Assembly (NCBI GenBank): GCA_018350325.1
Contig: JAEVLN010000013.1
Coordinates: 2,480,124 to 2,544,123, forward strand
DNA from: Globodera rostochiensis
Lineage: Eukaryota > Nematoda > Chromadorea > Rhabditida > Heteroderidae
Direction of reading: 5' to 3'
Length of the DNA: 64,000 nucleotides
Each line of letters begins with the position of its first letter. Within the stretch, counting starts at the first letter, position 1. Below the pieces are notes generated by a model, which was not told the DNA's origin, ran no database searches, and saw only the letters and a list, made by a program, of their open reading frames with translations. Position numbers and translations under genes: made by a program. Below, one piece after another: positions 35,374 to 47,542 of the stretch.

Positions 35374-36204
35374 AGCTGAACCTCTCTGGCTTACAGTCAG
35401 AACTCGTGGCTGTCCTCTTCCCAAGTTGCCCTCGTTAACCTCCATTTTGTCCAAATTCGATGGACCAATTGTCTCTGCCACTTTAGTGGCACTCACTCAC
35501 TTTGCTTCCTTTTGTTCTCCTCCCGCTGACTTTTTGCATGTCCCTGAATCATTCTTTGTGTCGAATAAATAAATCGAAAATTTTCCGAATCCGCACATTT
35601 TACACTTTGATTTGTTCCAACTGATTTTTTCTTTCCAATTTTCAAAAGTCGTTTAATGGCATTTTATCTAATTCAGAATAGGCCAAAAGGCGAATGAACG
35701 AGGAGAAGGCCAAGATGGCGGGAGGTGGGAGGTTGGCGAAGGCGGCAATGGCGGGGCGGGGGAGAAGCGGCGAGGGAGAGGGCCGTTGTTGGTACGAGGT
35801 TGGTTAATTGGTTTGTTAATTGGTTGGTTAATTGTTTGTTAATTGGTTTGTTAATTGGTTGGTTAATTGTTTGTTAATTGGTTTGTTTGTTGGACGCAAG
35901 ACCACAGCCAACCCCTCGGAAAAAATGAATTTTTCCATTCAATGATGCCATCTTTAGGGGTGTATGCTAAACCCAACCCCGAGTCGGGGATGGGGTTCGG
36001 GGTCGGGGTCTTTCGGGGTTAGAAGTTGCGATGCCTTTTTTGTTTAATTTCCATTTACTTGACGTCGTAAATACGACGAAACAAAGGAGGAAATCGTGTA
36101 AATTATTACACCCACGTATGTTTTCGCATTATGTAAACTTTGAAAATTATTAAAAATATTATTTAATTAGTACAATTTGGGAAACAAAAAATGCTAATCG
36201 GTCA
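35374..36204. other. Spacer between VAChT and ChAT
   Basis: Holds the VAChT 3' UTR, a tandem tract of TTAATTGGTTTGTTAATTGG type at 35800-35890, and a GGGGTCGGGG-rich fragment near 35955-36025 that resembles the start of a hAT-like element (TAGGGGTGTATGC). No exon is supported. Confidence 0.5.
35564..35569 (+). terminator. Possible poly(A) signal of VAChT
   Basis: AATAAA (followed by a second overlapping AATAAA) about 190 nt after the VAChT stop codon and before the ChAT exons. Confidence 0.5.
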
Positions 36205-39200
36205 ATGGGTACAACAAAACTCAACAGAAATCAGTCCATTCGATCCATTTTTGCATTAATCCGCCGACTTTCCCCAAAGTGTTCCCTGCCCAAACCGCCG
36301 CTTCCGGACCCTTCTCACACTTTCCAACGTTACATGGAATTTGTTCGTGTGTTGGCTGATGGAACAAATCCCAGCGGAGTAAATTCGGAAAAGACGGAAC
36401 GTTGTGTGCGAAAGTTCGAGCCGGTTGCAAAGAAATTGCAGGCAATGTTGACCAAATTGGCGGAAGAAAGCGACAATTGGGTGGAAACGATCAATTTAGG
36501 GGAATTGACCGATCAATCGTTCAGATCAACGAATTCTGGTTGTCCGAAATGTATTTGCGACAGAGGATGCCTCTGCCGGTCAACTTCAACCCCGCCTATG
36601 TATTTCCACGTCAACACTTCCAAACCGAACAGGATTGGATCGAGTGAGTTCATTGGATTTTGTGGTTACAGGTCCGATTTTGCCCTAGGTTGTGAAATGC
36701 CCGATTTGCCCTAGGTTGTGAAATGCCCGATTTGCCCTAGGTTGTGAAATGCCCGATTTGCCCTAGGTTGTGAAATGCCCGATTTGCCCTAGGTTGTGAA
36801 ATGCCCGATTGCCCTAGGTTGTGAAATGCCCGATTTGCCCTAGGTTGTGAAATGCCCGATTTGCCCTAGGTTGTGAAATGCCCGATTTGCCCTAGGTTGT
36901 GAAATGCCCGATTTGCCCTAGGTTGTGAAATGCCCGATTTGCCCTAGGTTGTGAAATGCCCGATTTGCCCTAGGTTGTGAAATGCCCGATTTGCCCTAGG
37001 TTGTGAAATGCCCGATTGCCCTAGGTTGTGAAATGCCCGATTTGCCCAAGGTTGTGAAATGCCCGATTTGCCCTAGGTTGTGAAATGCCCGATTTGCCCT
37101 AGGTTGTGAAATGTCCGATTTGCCCTAGGTTGTGAAATGCCCGATTTACCCAAGGTTGTGAAATGCCCGATTTGCCCAAGGTTGTGAAATGCCCGATTTG
37201 CCCTAGGTTGTGAAATGTCCGATTTGCCCTAGGTTGTGAAATGCCCGATTTGCCCAAGGTTGTGAAATGCCCGATTTGCCCGAGGATATGCCGATTTAAT
37301 TGATGTTTCAATTCACCTATTTCTTTTTCAATTTAGTTATGCCGCCTGGATCGTCCGCGCTCTGCTAGATTTCAAAGAAGGAGTGGACAAGTAACTTGGG
37401 ACACTCGGCTTAAAAGAATTTTTTATGAAGGAAATTGACAACCCGCGAGACCTTTTCGGACCGTTTTTGTGAAGGAAAGACCGCACAATTATGCATGGAC
37501 CAGTACGGTAATGCCACAAATTTGGTATTAAAATGGGCATTCTATGGCAGATCGAGTTTTAAACTGCTATCGAGAGCCAGCATTTGGTGAGGACATTTTG
37601 CACAATCGTCGAGGAGGCGCGGCACCCAAAGAAGTCCATGGAACGGCACCCAAAGAAGTCCATGGAACGGCACCCAAAGAAGTCCATGGAACGGCACCCA
37701 AAGAAGTCCATGGAACGGCACCCAAAGAAGTCCATGGAACGGCACCCAAAGAAGTCCATGGAACGGCACCCAAAGAAGTCCATGGAACGGCACCCAAAGA
37801 AGTCCATGGAACGGCACCCAAAGAAGTCCATGGAACGGCACCCAAAGAAGTCCATGGAATGGCACCCAATATCACTGCATGCAATGGGTCCGACGTTGAC
37901 AGAGTCGGCGAGGGTATGCGGGAACACTCGAAGGGGACGCATGATGAGCTTCAAGGGAAGGATGAACACATCGTGGTGATTATTGAGCAGCAACAGTTTG
38001 TTCTGGTCACACGCCCTCGGGGCATACCAACTACGGCACCGACCATCGCCAGACAATTGGCCAAGATACGGGCGATGGCCCGTAACCGGATTGGGGAGAC
38101 GGTTCATCCAGTGGGAGGGGCGAGCACAGGCCACAGAGACCGGGCGGCTGCCTTTTGGGAGGAGATGAAAAAAAGTTGGGTTTGAGACGAAAAGAGTTGC
38201 CTTCGAAGCGGGGGATCGATCAACCCCCAGAGGGGTTGGGAGGGAGCAGGGTTGGACATTGTGTCCTCTCCCTTGATCACGGGTCACGGATTTTCTTTTA
38301 AATCACGTCCAGCCCTGGAAGGGAGAGAATGCAGCCAACTAACATGAGAGGGCGATCAAGCTTCCGACTGAGTTTTTTGCCCGTTCAGTACCCGTAAACC
38401 GTCGTTCCCTGGAGGCAATCCGGTCGGCGGTGTTTGTGCTGTGTTTGGATGATTTGGAAGACGATCTTTCGCCATCAAACGGAGACCGTCTCAGGTGTTT
38501 GGAAAGCGACGGTCTTCAGATTTTGCATGGGTTTGGTTCGGGTCGGAATGGACTCAACAGATGGTTCGACTGCACCATCCAGGTCGGTCATGTCTTTGGG
38601 ACTGATTCGTCCATCGTTTATGTTTCTTTTTCTATTAAGCTGATTGTATCCAGGAATGGCTGTTGTGGTCTTTGTATCGAGCACAGTGTGGCGGAGGGAA
38701 TTGTCATCATCAATATGGCCGAGGGGGCGATGCGATTCGCCAATGAAAATTGGATCCTTAGCAAAAAGGTTGGGCTGGGCATGCTTAGGACCGGAGTTTT
38801 TGGCACTTTATTCGATACAGATGGAGACGGATAAGTCGAAATTGGAGCAGGGAAAGGAGAACGACATAATGCCCGTCCAAATTCCGGCACCAAAATGCCT
38901 TTCGTGGGCACTCAACGAAAATGCCATTCACTTGCTGAGGGAACAAGTTGCCGAATTTGACAAGTTCTAGTCCTTAGTCGACCTCTCTCATTTCTCCGTC
39001 CAGACTCGTCCAGGATGTGCAACTTCGCCTGCTTTTCTTTGTTCATTTCGGCAAATTGACGCTTAAGAGCTGGGGCGTCAGTCCCGACGGATTCGTTCAG
39101 TTGGCCATGCAATTTGCCCACTTCAAGTTAGCGTATTCCCTCCAGCTGAACGAATTAAACATTTTCTCAATCCCTTAGGCTGCATGGATATTTGGTGAGC

Positions 39201-39973
39201 ACTTACGAATCGGCGACTATGCGACGCTTTCGCTATGGTCGGGTGGACAACATTCGCGCAGCGACGCCCGAAGCATTGGCATGGGTAAAAGCGATGGCGG
39301 AGGGGGGCGGAGCAGAAGGGCACGAAAAAGTGAGTGAACAAAGTGAATTTGATTTGTGCGAGAATGGGAGAGTATCCAATCAGAAAAGGGCACTGTTCTT
39401 GCAAGCTGTTCGGAAGCAGGCGATGATCACCAGAGAGGTGATCAGAAAACACTTCTCCAATATCCGGCCGGGTTGATCACTTACTTTGAGAATGTCACTG
39501 GGAATGGCATCGACAACCATCTCTGTGCTTTGGAGGTGCTGAGCAGGTCGGAAGAGGACAGCAAAGAGCTGTTTGAAGATTTGGCATGGCGTGAACTGAT
39601 GCGCTTCCCTCTTTCGACCAGTCAGGTCTCAGCTTCCGATCAAACTTCCGTCAATTATTATACTTTCTAACCGGCAGGTGAGCACTTCGTCCGAATTTGT
39701 CGGCTGTTTCCTCTTCTACGGTCCCGTCGTCCGGGACGGGTACGGATGCGCTTACAACATTCAGCAGGACAAAATAATGTTGCCACTTCGGTCAATCGTT
39801 TAGTTCAACACCGATTTAGATTTGCTATTACGGCATGGAAATCAGAGGAAAAGACGGAATTGGAAAAGTTCAGAGACTGTTTGGCGAACGCGGTGGGGGA
39901 GATGGGCAATTTGCTTGAGAGCGGACAGAGAAAGACGGCGAGAAGCGAGAGAGTTGACAATGAAAGACTATAG
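36205..39973 (+). CDS. cha-1: Choline O-acetyltransferase (ChAT, CHA-1 orthologue) with in-frame minisatellite
   Basis: Makes acetylcholine from choline and acetyl-CoA; carnitine/choline acyltransferase family. Exons: 36205-36480, 36525-36643, 37337-37390, 37431-37507, 37551-38174, 38389-38582, 38640-38768, 38821-38963, 39004-39126, 39179-39329, 39384-39437, 39491-39625, 39678-39790, 39820-39973; 781 codons. Recognised: LPKPPLPD near the N-terminus, [39 protein letters not shown], catalytic His in CIEHS (codon 38682-38684), [41 protein letters not shown] and [15 protein letters not shown]. The true start may lie in an upstream shared exon; 36205 is the first in-frame ATG. Odd: an 8-residue unit repeated ten times in exon 5, a 693-bp intron 2 filled by another minisatellite, and an apparent 29-nt last intron. 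Confidence 0.95.
36672..37290. repeat. cha-1: 26-27 bp minisatellite in ChAT intron 2
   Basis: About 23 tandem copies of GATTTGCCCTAGGTTGTGAA plus ATGCCC, with occasional single-base changes (CCAAGG for CTAGG, TGTCC for TGCCC) and one-base deletions. It occupies nearly the whole intron between exons ending at 36643 and starting at 37337. Confidence 0.95.
37620..37859 (+). repeat. cha-1: 24-bp coding minisatellite in ChAT exon 5, 10 copies
   Basis: Ten identical head-to-tail 24-bp units encode APKEVHGT repeated in frame, except that the last unit reads APKEVHGM. It lies between the conserved [11 protein letters not shown] and [14 protein letters not shown] parts of the enzyme, a surface-loop position in the family. 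The flanking frame is open throughout, so it is most simply translated. Confidence 0.85.
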
Positions 39974-39984
39974 AAGAAGCACAG

Positions 39985-41808
39985 AGAAAGAGAGAGAACA
40001 AACTGTACGTTCATTTCCCCCAATTCCTAAACTGTACGTTCATTTCTCCCAATTCCCAAACTGTACGTTCATTTCCCCCAATCCCCAAACTGTACGTTCA
40101 TTCCCCCAATTCCCAAACTGTACGTTCATTCCCCCAATTCCCAAACTGTACGTTCATTCCCCCAATTCCCAAACTGTACGTTCATTCCCCCAATTCCCAA
40201 ACTGTACGTTCATTCCCCCAATTCCCAAACTGTACGTTCATTCCCCCAATTCCCAAACTGTACGTTCATTCCCCCAATTCCCAAAACTGTACGTTCATTC
40301 CCCAATTCCCAAACTGTACGTTCATTCCCCCCCAATTCCAACTGTACGTTCATTCCCCCAATTCCCAAACTGTACGTTCATTCCCCCAATTCCCAACTGT
40401 ACGTTCATTCCCCCAATTCCCAACTGTACGTTCATTCCCCCAATTCCCAAACTGTCGTTCATTCCCCCAATTCCCAAACTGTACGTTCATTTCTCCCATT
40501 CCAAACTGTACGTTCATTTCCCCCAATCCCCAAACTGTACGTTCATTTCCCCCAATCCCCAAAACTGTACGTTCTTCCCCCAATCCCAAACTGTACGTTC
40601 ATTCCCCCAATTCCCAAACTGACGTTCATTTCCCCCAATCCCCAAACTGTACGTTCATTCCCCCAATTCCCAAACTTGTACGTTATTTCCCCCATTCCCA
40701 AACTGTACGTTCATTCCCCCAATTCCCAACTGTACGTTCATTCCCCCATTCCCAAACTGTACGTTCATTCCCCCAATTCCCAAACTGTACGTTCATTCCC
40801 CCAATTCCCAAACTGTACGTTCATTTCCCCCAATTCCCAAACTGTACGTTCATTTCCCCCAATTCCCAAACTGTACGTTCATTTCCCCCAATTCCCAAAC
40901 TGTACGTTCATTTCCCCCAATTCCCAAACTGTACGTTCATTTCCCCCAATTCCCAAACTGTACGTTCATTTTCCCCCAATTCCCAAACTGTAGTTCATTT
41001 CCCCCAATTCCCAAACTGTACGTTCATTTCCCCCCAATTCCCCAAACTGTAGTTCATTTCCCCCAATTCCCAAACTGTACGTTCATTCCCCCAATTCCCA
41101 AACTGTACGTCATTTCCCCAATTCCCAAACTGTACGTTCATTTCCCCCAATTCCCAAACTGTACGTTCATCCCCAATTCCCAAACTGTACGTTCATTTCC
41201 CCAATTCCCAAACTGTACGTTCATTCCCCAATTCCCAAACTGTACGTTCTTTCCCCCAATTCCCAAACTGTACGTTCATTTCCCCCAATTCCCAAACTGT
41301 ACGTTCATTTCCCCCAATTCCCAAACTGTACGTTCATTTCCCCCAATTCCCAAACTGTACGTTCATTTCCCCCAATTCCCAAACTGTACGTTCATTTCCC
41401 CCAATTCCCAAACTGTACGTTCATTTCCCCCAATTCCCAAACTGTACGTTCATTTCCCCCAATTCCCAAACTGTACGTTCATTTCCCCCAATTCCCAAAC
41501 TGTACGTTCATTTCCCCCAATTCCCAAACTGTACGTTCATTTCCCCCAATTCCCAAACTGTACGTTCATTCCCCCAATTCCCAAACTGTACGTTCATTCC
41601 CCCAATTCCCAAACTGTACGTTCATTCCCCCAATTCCCAAACTGTACGTTCATTTCCCCCAATTCCCAAACTGTACGTTCATTTCCCCCAATTCCCAAAC
41701 TGTACGTTCATTTCCCCCAATTCCCAAACTGTACGTTCATTTCCCCCAATTCCCAAACTGTACGTTCATTTCCCCCAATTCCCAAACTGTACGTTCATTC
41801 CCCCCGAA
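39985..41808. repeat. 29-30 bp minisatellite directly after the ChAT stop
   Basis: About 60 copies of a unit made of ACTGTACGTTCATTTCCCCC plus AATTCCCAA begin some 30 nt after the ChAT stop codon. Units vary mainly in C- and A-run length. It probably lies in the ChAT 3' UTR or just beyond. Open frames across it have no protein support. Confidence 0.95.
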
Positions 41809-41814
41809 TGGGAG

Positions 41815-42095
41815 GAGTCGAAATTTTTTTTGTCGAAGATTTGGTAATAGTGTACTGACTCCATTTCGACCCCCGGACCCGAATTCGAACATATTTGGAT
41901 GATTTTGAGGCCAAAATTAATTTTGGTTGAATTTTCATAAAATTGTTCGAATTTATGTCCGGGGTCGAAATGAGGTCAGATTCGGATTTTACGTCCCGGA
42001 AAATCCTAGAAACATCATTTTCTCAACTTTGAAACAAAAAAAAAATTTTTCAAAAAGGGGAGGGGGCACAAACTACACTATTACCATTTAACAAG
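41815..42095. mobile_element. Foldback element relic
   Basis: Contains TTCGACCCCCGGACC and the inverted GGTCCGGGG-like partner, plus TTCTCAACTTTGAAAC and ACTATTACCA at the right end. These match the family at 3138-3430 and 13140-13860. Confidence 0.6.
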
Positions 42096-42325
42096 CAGGC
42101 AAAAAGCAGGAAAAGCCCATAAGGTAGGAAATCCTGCTAAAAAATCCAAGGCTTCTCCTAAGCCTAAAGCACTTGCGCTTCAAAAATCACCATCGGTTAT
42201 CACAGTAACTAAACCCAATTCGGTAAATGTCCACCCAATCCATCAGCAAATGATCTCACCATTGGATAGCCGCGGTTCCGGGGCATTCGAAACCCGAAAA
42301 CCGGCCTCCTCTCGGTCTGCAATGT

Positions 42326-42870
42326 AAGAATCCGAAAATTTTTGTTGGGCAACCATTCCCTGAAGAGTTACAGATCCGGGACTGATATGTCTTTTGACTG
42401 GGGACTCAGTTGTCTACTGATTAAAAAATGGGAAAAATCACTCGTATTGGCTTTAAAAATTAGGAATTAGTTGATAGAAAATAAAAATTAAGAAAGTAAT
42501 TTTTGAACCGGTTTAAAATTTTTTTAATTAAGGAAAAAAATGGAACACTTCAGTACCAAAAATAAAAATGAAACCCTTTTCTCCGCAGACAATTGTAAAC
42601 AGAAGACAACTGTGCACAGGACCCCGGCAATTAACTTAGCCGTGGATGAAAATAGCTTTTCACACACCCACCTTTTGACTTCCCCATGCGCCCAGTAGGT
42701 ACCATTCAGTTCGATTCGTAATTTTAAAAGCCAATATGAGTGATTTTGCCCATTTTTAATCAGTGGACAACTGAGTACCCAGTCAAAAGACACTTCAGTC
42801 CCGGGTCTGCACCGTAACTCTTCGGGGAATGGTTGCCGCAAAAATTTGTTTCCCGATTCTTATATTACAG
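42326..42870. mobile_element. Foldback element, arms about 140 bp
   Basis: The left arm runs through CAACCATTCCCTGAAGAGTT, TCTTTTGACTGGGGACTCAG and TTGTCTACTGATTAAAAAATG. The right arm (42700-42870) is its reverse complement with several mismatches. A spacer of about 250 bp has no gene. Part of the same arm recurs at 47455-47520. Confidence 0.8.
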
Positions 42871-45080
42871 CCCCACCGAGAGAAGTCGAGTGATATATAA
42901 TTTGTTCCGTTTGCCTCTGGGGCATATGATCCATATCTTCCAAAAAAAAATCGGCACCGCCGACCCACCCGCCCCTCTCAAAAAAGTAGTTGGAATCGCG
43001 GATGGCGCTCAGTTGGCTCGTCATTTGAGCGCCGCGTTCAGATGGCATCTATGTAAGAGAGTAGCGAACGGATGGGCTGATGCGAGAGACGAGATTGGGA
43101 CTGACAGATGGCAAATAAAGACAATGGGAGAAAAAATTGGTGAAGAATGGGGGGGGGGGGGGGCTATGGTGTTTGGGGAAGAGGGAGGGGAGGGAACGCC
43201 GCGGACATTGGCAGGAATTGTTTGGATCTGCACAATGTGCAGCCACTCTTTGTTTTAACATTGGTGGGAAAGCGCGAAAAGAGCAATTGTTTGGTCGGCG
43301 ATGTGCCAATTAAAGGCGGGAGGTGGAGGCATTGGTTGGGGTGAAGCGGCAAAAAGTGCCAATCCGTCCATCAATCACCGCCACAACGACGAATCAGCAG
43401 AACAAAGCGATTGTCACCGCACATTCTCACTTTCCCATAGCTTACGTGTCATTTGCCGCCCTCTGTTTGCCAATTTCCGCGCCTTTTTCATCCTAGCAAT
43501 AATTTTAGGCGTTTAAATATACGAATTTAATACCAAAACTTAATTTGTTGTACACAACTCAGAATCACATAGAAAATGACAAATGCTTGGGTAATAATCA
43601 TGAATGTACCATCATCATGCATCGTAACCGCCCACCCTCCTCCCTCCCAAACATTATGCTTCATCACCTCCATCCCAGCAGATCCATCCTTATGCAAATC
43701 TGGCCAAGAACTGTTGCTTCAAATACTTTTCTCCCGTCCCATCGCTTTCCTTCCCCCCCCCTCCCTCCATCGCTGTCACTTGCATTGCATTCAAAGCCAA
43801 AATCCAATTTTCATTCGAATAAAACTGACACTTATGCCTAAAACACAACGGGCGACCGATGTTTTTTCTTTCTCGCATGTCGAGGAGGGGGGGGGGGGAT
43901 TTGATTAGTGAAATGTCTGTAAACCTGGTGTTTCTGTTTATTTACCTTTCAACGCCTACTGGAGAGTGCAGTTGGCTTGCTATTTTCTTTGTTGATTTGA
44001 TTAATCCGACCAAATGTTAATGGTCTTCTTTGTTTCTAATGAGTTTGTACCGCACTCGATTACGGCGGCCAGCAGCAAGTGGGGACAAAGATCGACATTT
44101 TCACTAATTCACCGGGGGCGAGAATCCCGTATTTCCCACGGGAGTCGACTCCCGCCTCAGCCTAGCTCTTGTTCCCACACTTCGTCTTCTTCAATCATTC
44201 TATTGCGTTATGAATTCGTCGGGAAAAATAGAAAAATATTTAAAATAGTGAAAAAAGTAGCGACTATCTTTGCTGATTTTCAGGATCGCGACCAGCTTGA
44301 ATTCCTTTGCTTATGCACTTACACTTGCACTTTTAAATATTATCCATTTTAAAAGTAGCATTAAGATTGCAATTTCTTAAGTAAGTGTTGTATCTTTTTT
44401 TTTAAATTTCGAAGTACTGTCGAAATCCACTCTGTCGAAGGAGCTGAAAAAGGTTAATGCGGGGTGGTGAAATAGTTAACTGTCGAAATCGTCCAGTGTC
44501 GAAATTTGTCACTGTCGAAAAAGATCAAAAGGAGGTGAAATAGTTCACTGTCGAAATCAGCCATTGTCGAAATCGTTCGCTGTCGAAATCCACTGTCGAA
44601 TTTTCCTGGCACCATTTTTTAGCACATATTTACTGACATATTTTAAGTTTTTCAGAGTTTTAGCAAATATTTCGCCTTTTCAAAAATTCCTTAACAAAAA
44701 TGCAATAAAAACGAAAAATACACCCCTAAGGATCGACTTTTTAAAAATTTTCAAAAAATGCAAAAATTAATAAAGATAGATGAATTTCGAAGGTTTTTAT
44801 GCATAAACTGACTAGCTTTTGGCCATTTTTGGCACATATTTTAGCACATATTGGCATTTTTTGGGATTTAACACATATTTTGGCATTTTTTAGCACATAT
44901 AAATCCTATCCCTACTTATAAATTTTACAATTTTTTCTCGGCTACCCCCCCCCCCCCTCCCCTCCAGAACATTCTGAAAAGACAGAAAACCTAACAAGAT
45001 TATGTATAAATTGCCAAATTAACGTAATTACAAGAATCTCTGACGAGAAAAATGTTTACATATCACAAGTCATTTACGAT
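42871..45080. other. Intergenic, TE fragments
   Basis: Includes a GC-hairpin fragment at 42950-42965, a G run at 43150, a cluster of CACTGTCGAAATC motifs (44410-44600) resembling one terminus of a foldback element, and an AT-rich tail with repeated TTTTAGCACATATT. No gene is supported. Confidence 0.45.
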
Positions 45081-47115
45081 TGGGTACGTTTGGGCGCTCA
45101 CGGTTGGGCGCTCACGTTTGGGCGCCGGGTACGTTTGGGCGCTCACGTTTGGGCGCCCGGTATGTAAGGTAGGCTAGTCAAAATTTTTGAAAAATTTTTT
45201 AAAGTTTTATTAAGCAATATTTTTTTAAGGCTCTCATATAAACCTAGCTTAGGCTTTACAATTTTTTTGAAGAAAAAAAAGTTTAAAAAGTCGATAAAAA
45301 GGGGTTTCTAGGGGTATTCGGGGGCGTAGAAGCGCATTCTGACCTCCATTTCGACCATTTCTGAATCCCGAACTCAATTCGAACAATTTTTCGAAAACTC
45401 AAAAAATTTCAAAAATTAATTTTCGTCTTAAAATTGTTCAAAAAGCTTGATTCGGTCGTTACTTGCTTTTTCGTTGTTATTTTGTGTTTTTAATTATTTG
45501 AAAAAAATAGTGAAAAAAAAATTAATTCAAAAATGTTCGAATTCGGGGTTCGCTATTCACAAATCCAAGCTTGGATTCATGTTTTACGCATATTTTTACC
45601 CCTGAAACTTGCATTTCAAAATTTTAAATTAAAAAAAAATTCACCAGGGACCGCAATTTTCAGCCTATTAGCATAGGCTTCACGACCAAAATGCTTTTTT
45701 AAGCCTCCACGCATTTCCTAATTACCCAACAAAAACATTTTTTAAAATTAAGTTGTTCTATAAATGTTTTTGATGTGGGCGCCCAACTGATCCTTTTATA
45801 ATGGGCGCCCAACCGTGAGCGCCCAAACGTGGGCGCCCAAACGTACCCGGCGCCCAAACGTGAGCGCCCAACCGTGAGCGCCCAACCGTGAGCGCCCAAA
45901 CGTGAGCGCCCAACCGTGAGCGCCCAAACGTGAGCGCCCAAACGTGAGCGCCCAACCGTGAGCGCCCAAACGTGAGCGCCCAACCGTGAGCGCCCAAACG
46001 TGAGCGCCCAAACGTGAGCGCCCAACCGTGAGCGCCCAAACGTGAGCGCCCAACCGTGAGCGCCCAAACGTGAGCGCCCAAACGTGGAGGCCCCAACCGT
46101 GAGCGCCCAAACGTGAGCGCCCAAACGTGAGCGCCCAACCGTGAGCGCCAAACGTGAGCGCCCAAACGTGAGCGCCAACCGTGAGCGCCCAAACGTGAGC
46201 GCCCAACGGTGAGCGCCCAAACGTGAGCGCCCAAACCGTGAGCGCCCAAACGTGAGCGCCCAAACGGAGCGCCCAAACGTGAGCGCCCAACCGTGAGCGC
46301 CCAAACGTGAGCGCCCAAACGTGAGGCCCAAACGTGAGCGCCCAACCGTGAGCGCCCAAACCGTGAGCGCCCAAACGTGATCTCCAAACGTGAGCGCCCA
46401 ACCGTGAGCGCCCAAACGTGAGCGCCCAACGTGAGCGCCAAACTGAGCGCCCAAACGTGAGGGCCCAACCGTGAGAGCCAACGTGAGCGCCCACCGTGAG
46501 CGCCAAACGTGAGCGCCAAACGTGAGCGCCCAACCGTGAAGCGCCCAAAAGTGAGAGCCCAACGGATCGCCCAACCGTGAGCGCCCAAACGGAGCGCCCA
46601 AACGTGTAGCGCTCAACCTGGCGCCCAAACGTGAGCGCCACCGTGAGGCGCCCCAAACGTGAGCGCCCAACCGTGAGCGCACTAGCCCAACCGTGAGCGC
46701 CCAAACGTGAGCGCCCCCGCACCAACGTGAGCGCCCAACGTGAGCGCCCAAACGGAGCGCCCAACCGTGAGCGCCCAACCGTGAGCGCCCAAACGTGAGC
46801 GCCCAACCGTGAGCGCCCAACCGTGAGCGCCCAAACGTGAGCGCCCAAACGTGAGCGCCCAACCGTGAGCGCCCAAACGTGAGCGCCCAACCGTGAGCGC
46901 CCAACCGTGAGCGCCCAAACGTGAGCGCCCAACCGTGAGCGCCCAACCGTGAGCGCCCAAACGTGAGCGCCCAAACGTGAGCGCCCAACCGTGAGCGCCC
47001 AAACGTGAGCGCCCAAACGTGAGCGCCCAACCGTGAGCGCCCAAACGTGAGCGCCCAAACGTGAGCGCCCAACCGTGAGCGCCCAAACGTGAGCGCCCAA
47101 CCGTGAGCGCCCAAA
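45081..47115. mobile_element. Asymmetric foldback element whose right end is a 1.3-kb 14-bp minisatellite
   Basis: The left end (45081-45165) carries about six copies of CGTTTGGGCGCTCA. The right end (45815-47115) carries the reverse complement, GTGAGCGCCCAAAC/GTGAGCGCCCAACC, in roughly 90 copies with scattered one-base deletions. The motif GGGCGCCGGGTACG occurs at both ends in inverted form, marking the inner edge of each array. The interior contains a diverged AGGGGTATTCGGGGGCGTAG core and no gene. Confidence 0.85.
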
Positions 47116-47177
47116 TGAACGACTCCCGTCATTTAGGCACCAATTCCAGATTTTTTTAAATAATACATTACGAAATA

Positions 47178-47455
47178 GGGCAATTCTGTGGTTTGTGGGC
47201 TCCCTGTTTTGAAAAAATAATTTGTTTTTTCAAAGTCGATAAAAAAGTGTTTCTAGGGGCATTCAGGTGATTTCCAAATTTGTTCGAATTCGGGTTCAGG
47301 GTTCGAATTCGAGTTCAGGGTTCGCATTTGGGCGAAACGGAAGTCAGATTTGGATTCTACACCACCTGAATACCCCTAGAAACACTTTTTTACCGACTTT
47401 GAAAAAAACAAATTTTTTTTTAAAACAGGGAGCCCACAAACCACAGAATTGCCCC
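47178..47455. mobile_element. Foldback element
   Basis: Outer arms CTGTGGTTTGTGGGCTCCCT and its complement, inner arms AAAGTGTTTCTAGGGGCATT and a near complement. It is a compact member of the family at 13140-13860. Confidence 0.8.
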
Positions 47456-47542
47456 ATTGATGTGTCTTTTGACTGGGGACTCAGTTGTCTACTGATTAAA
47501 AAATGGGAAAAATCACCGCTGCTGTACAACTCGCCTATGTAA

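Noticed and set aside
36672..37290. Array resembling a CRISPR at first glance (regular 26-27 bp units)
   Set aside because: Units are contiguous without unique spacers, and the locus is an intron of a eukaryotic gene.
45699..47132. Minus-strand ORFs of 434 and 477 codons (GRSRLGAHVWAL repeats)
   Set aside because: Translation of the 14-bp array in alternative frames. The unit is not a multiple of three, and the indels show no frame preservation.
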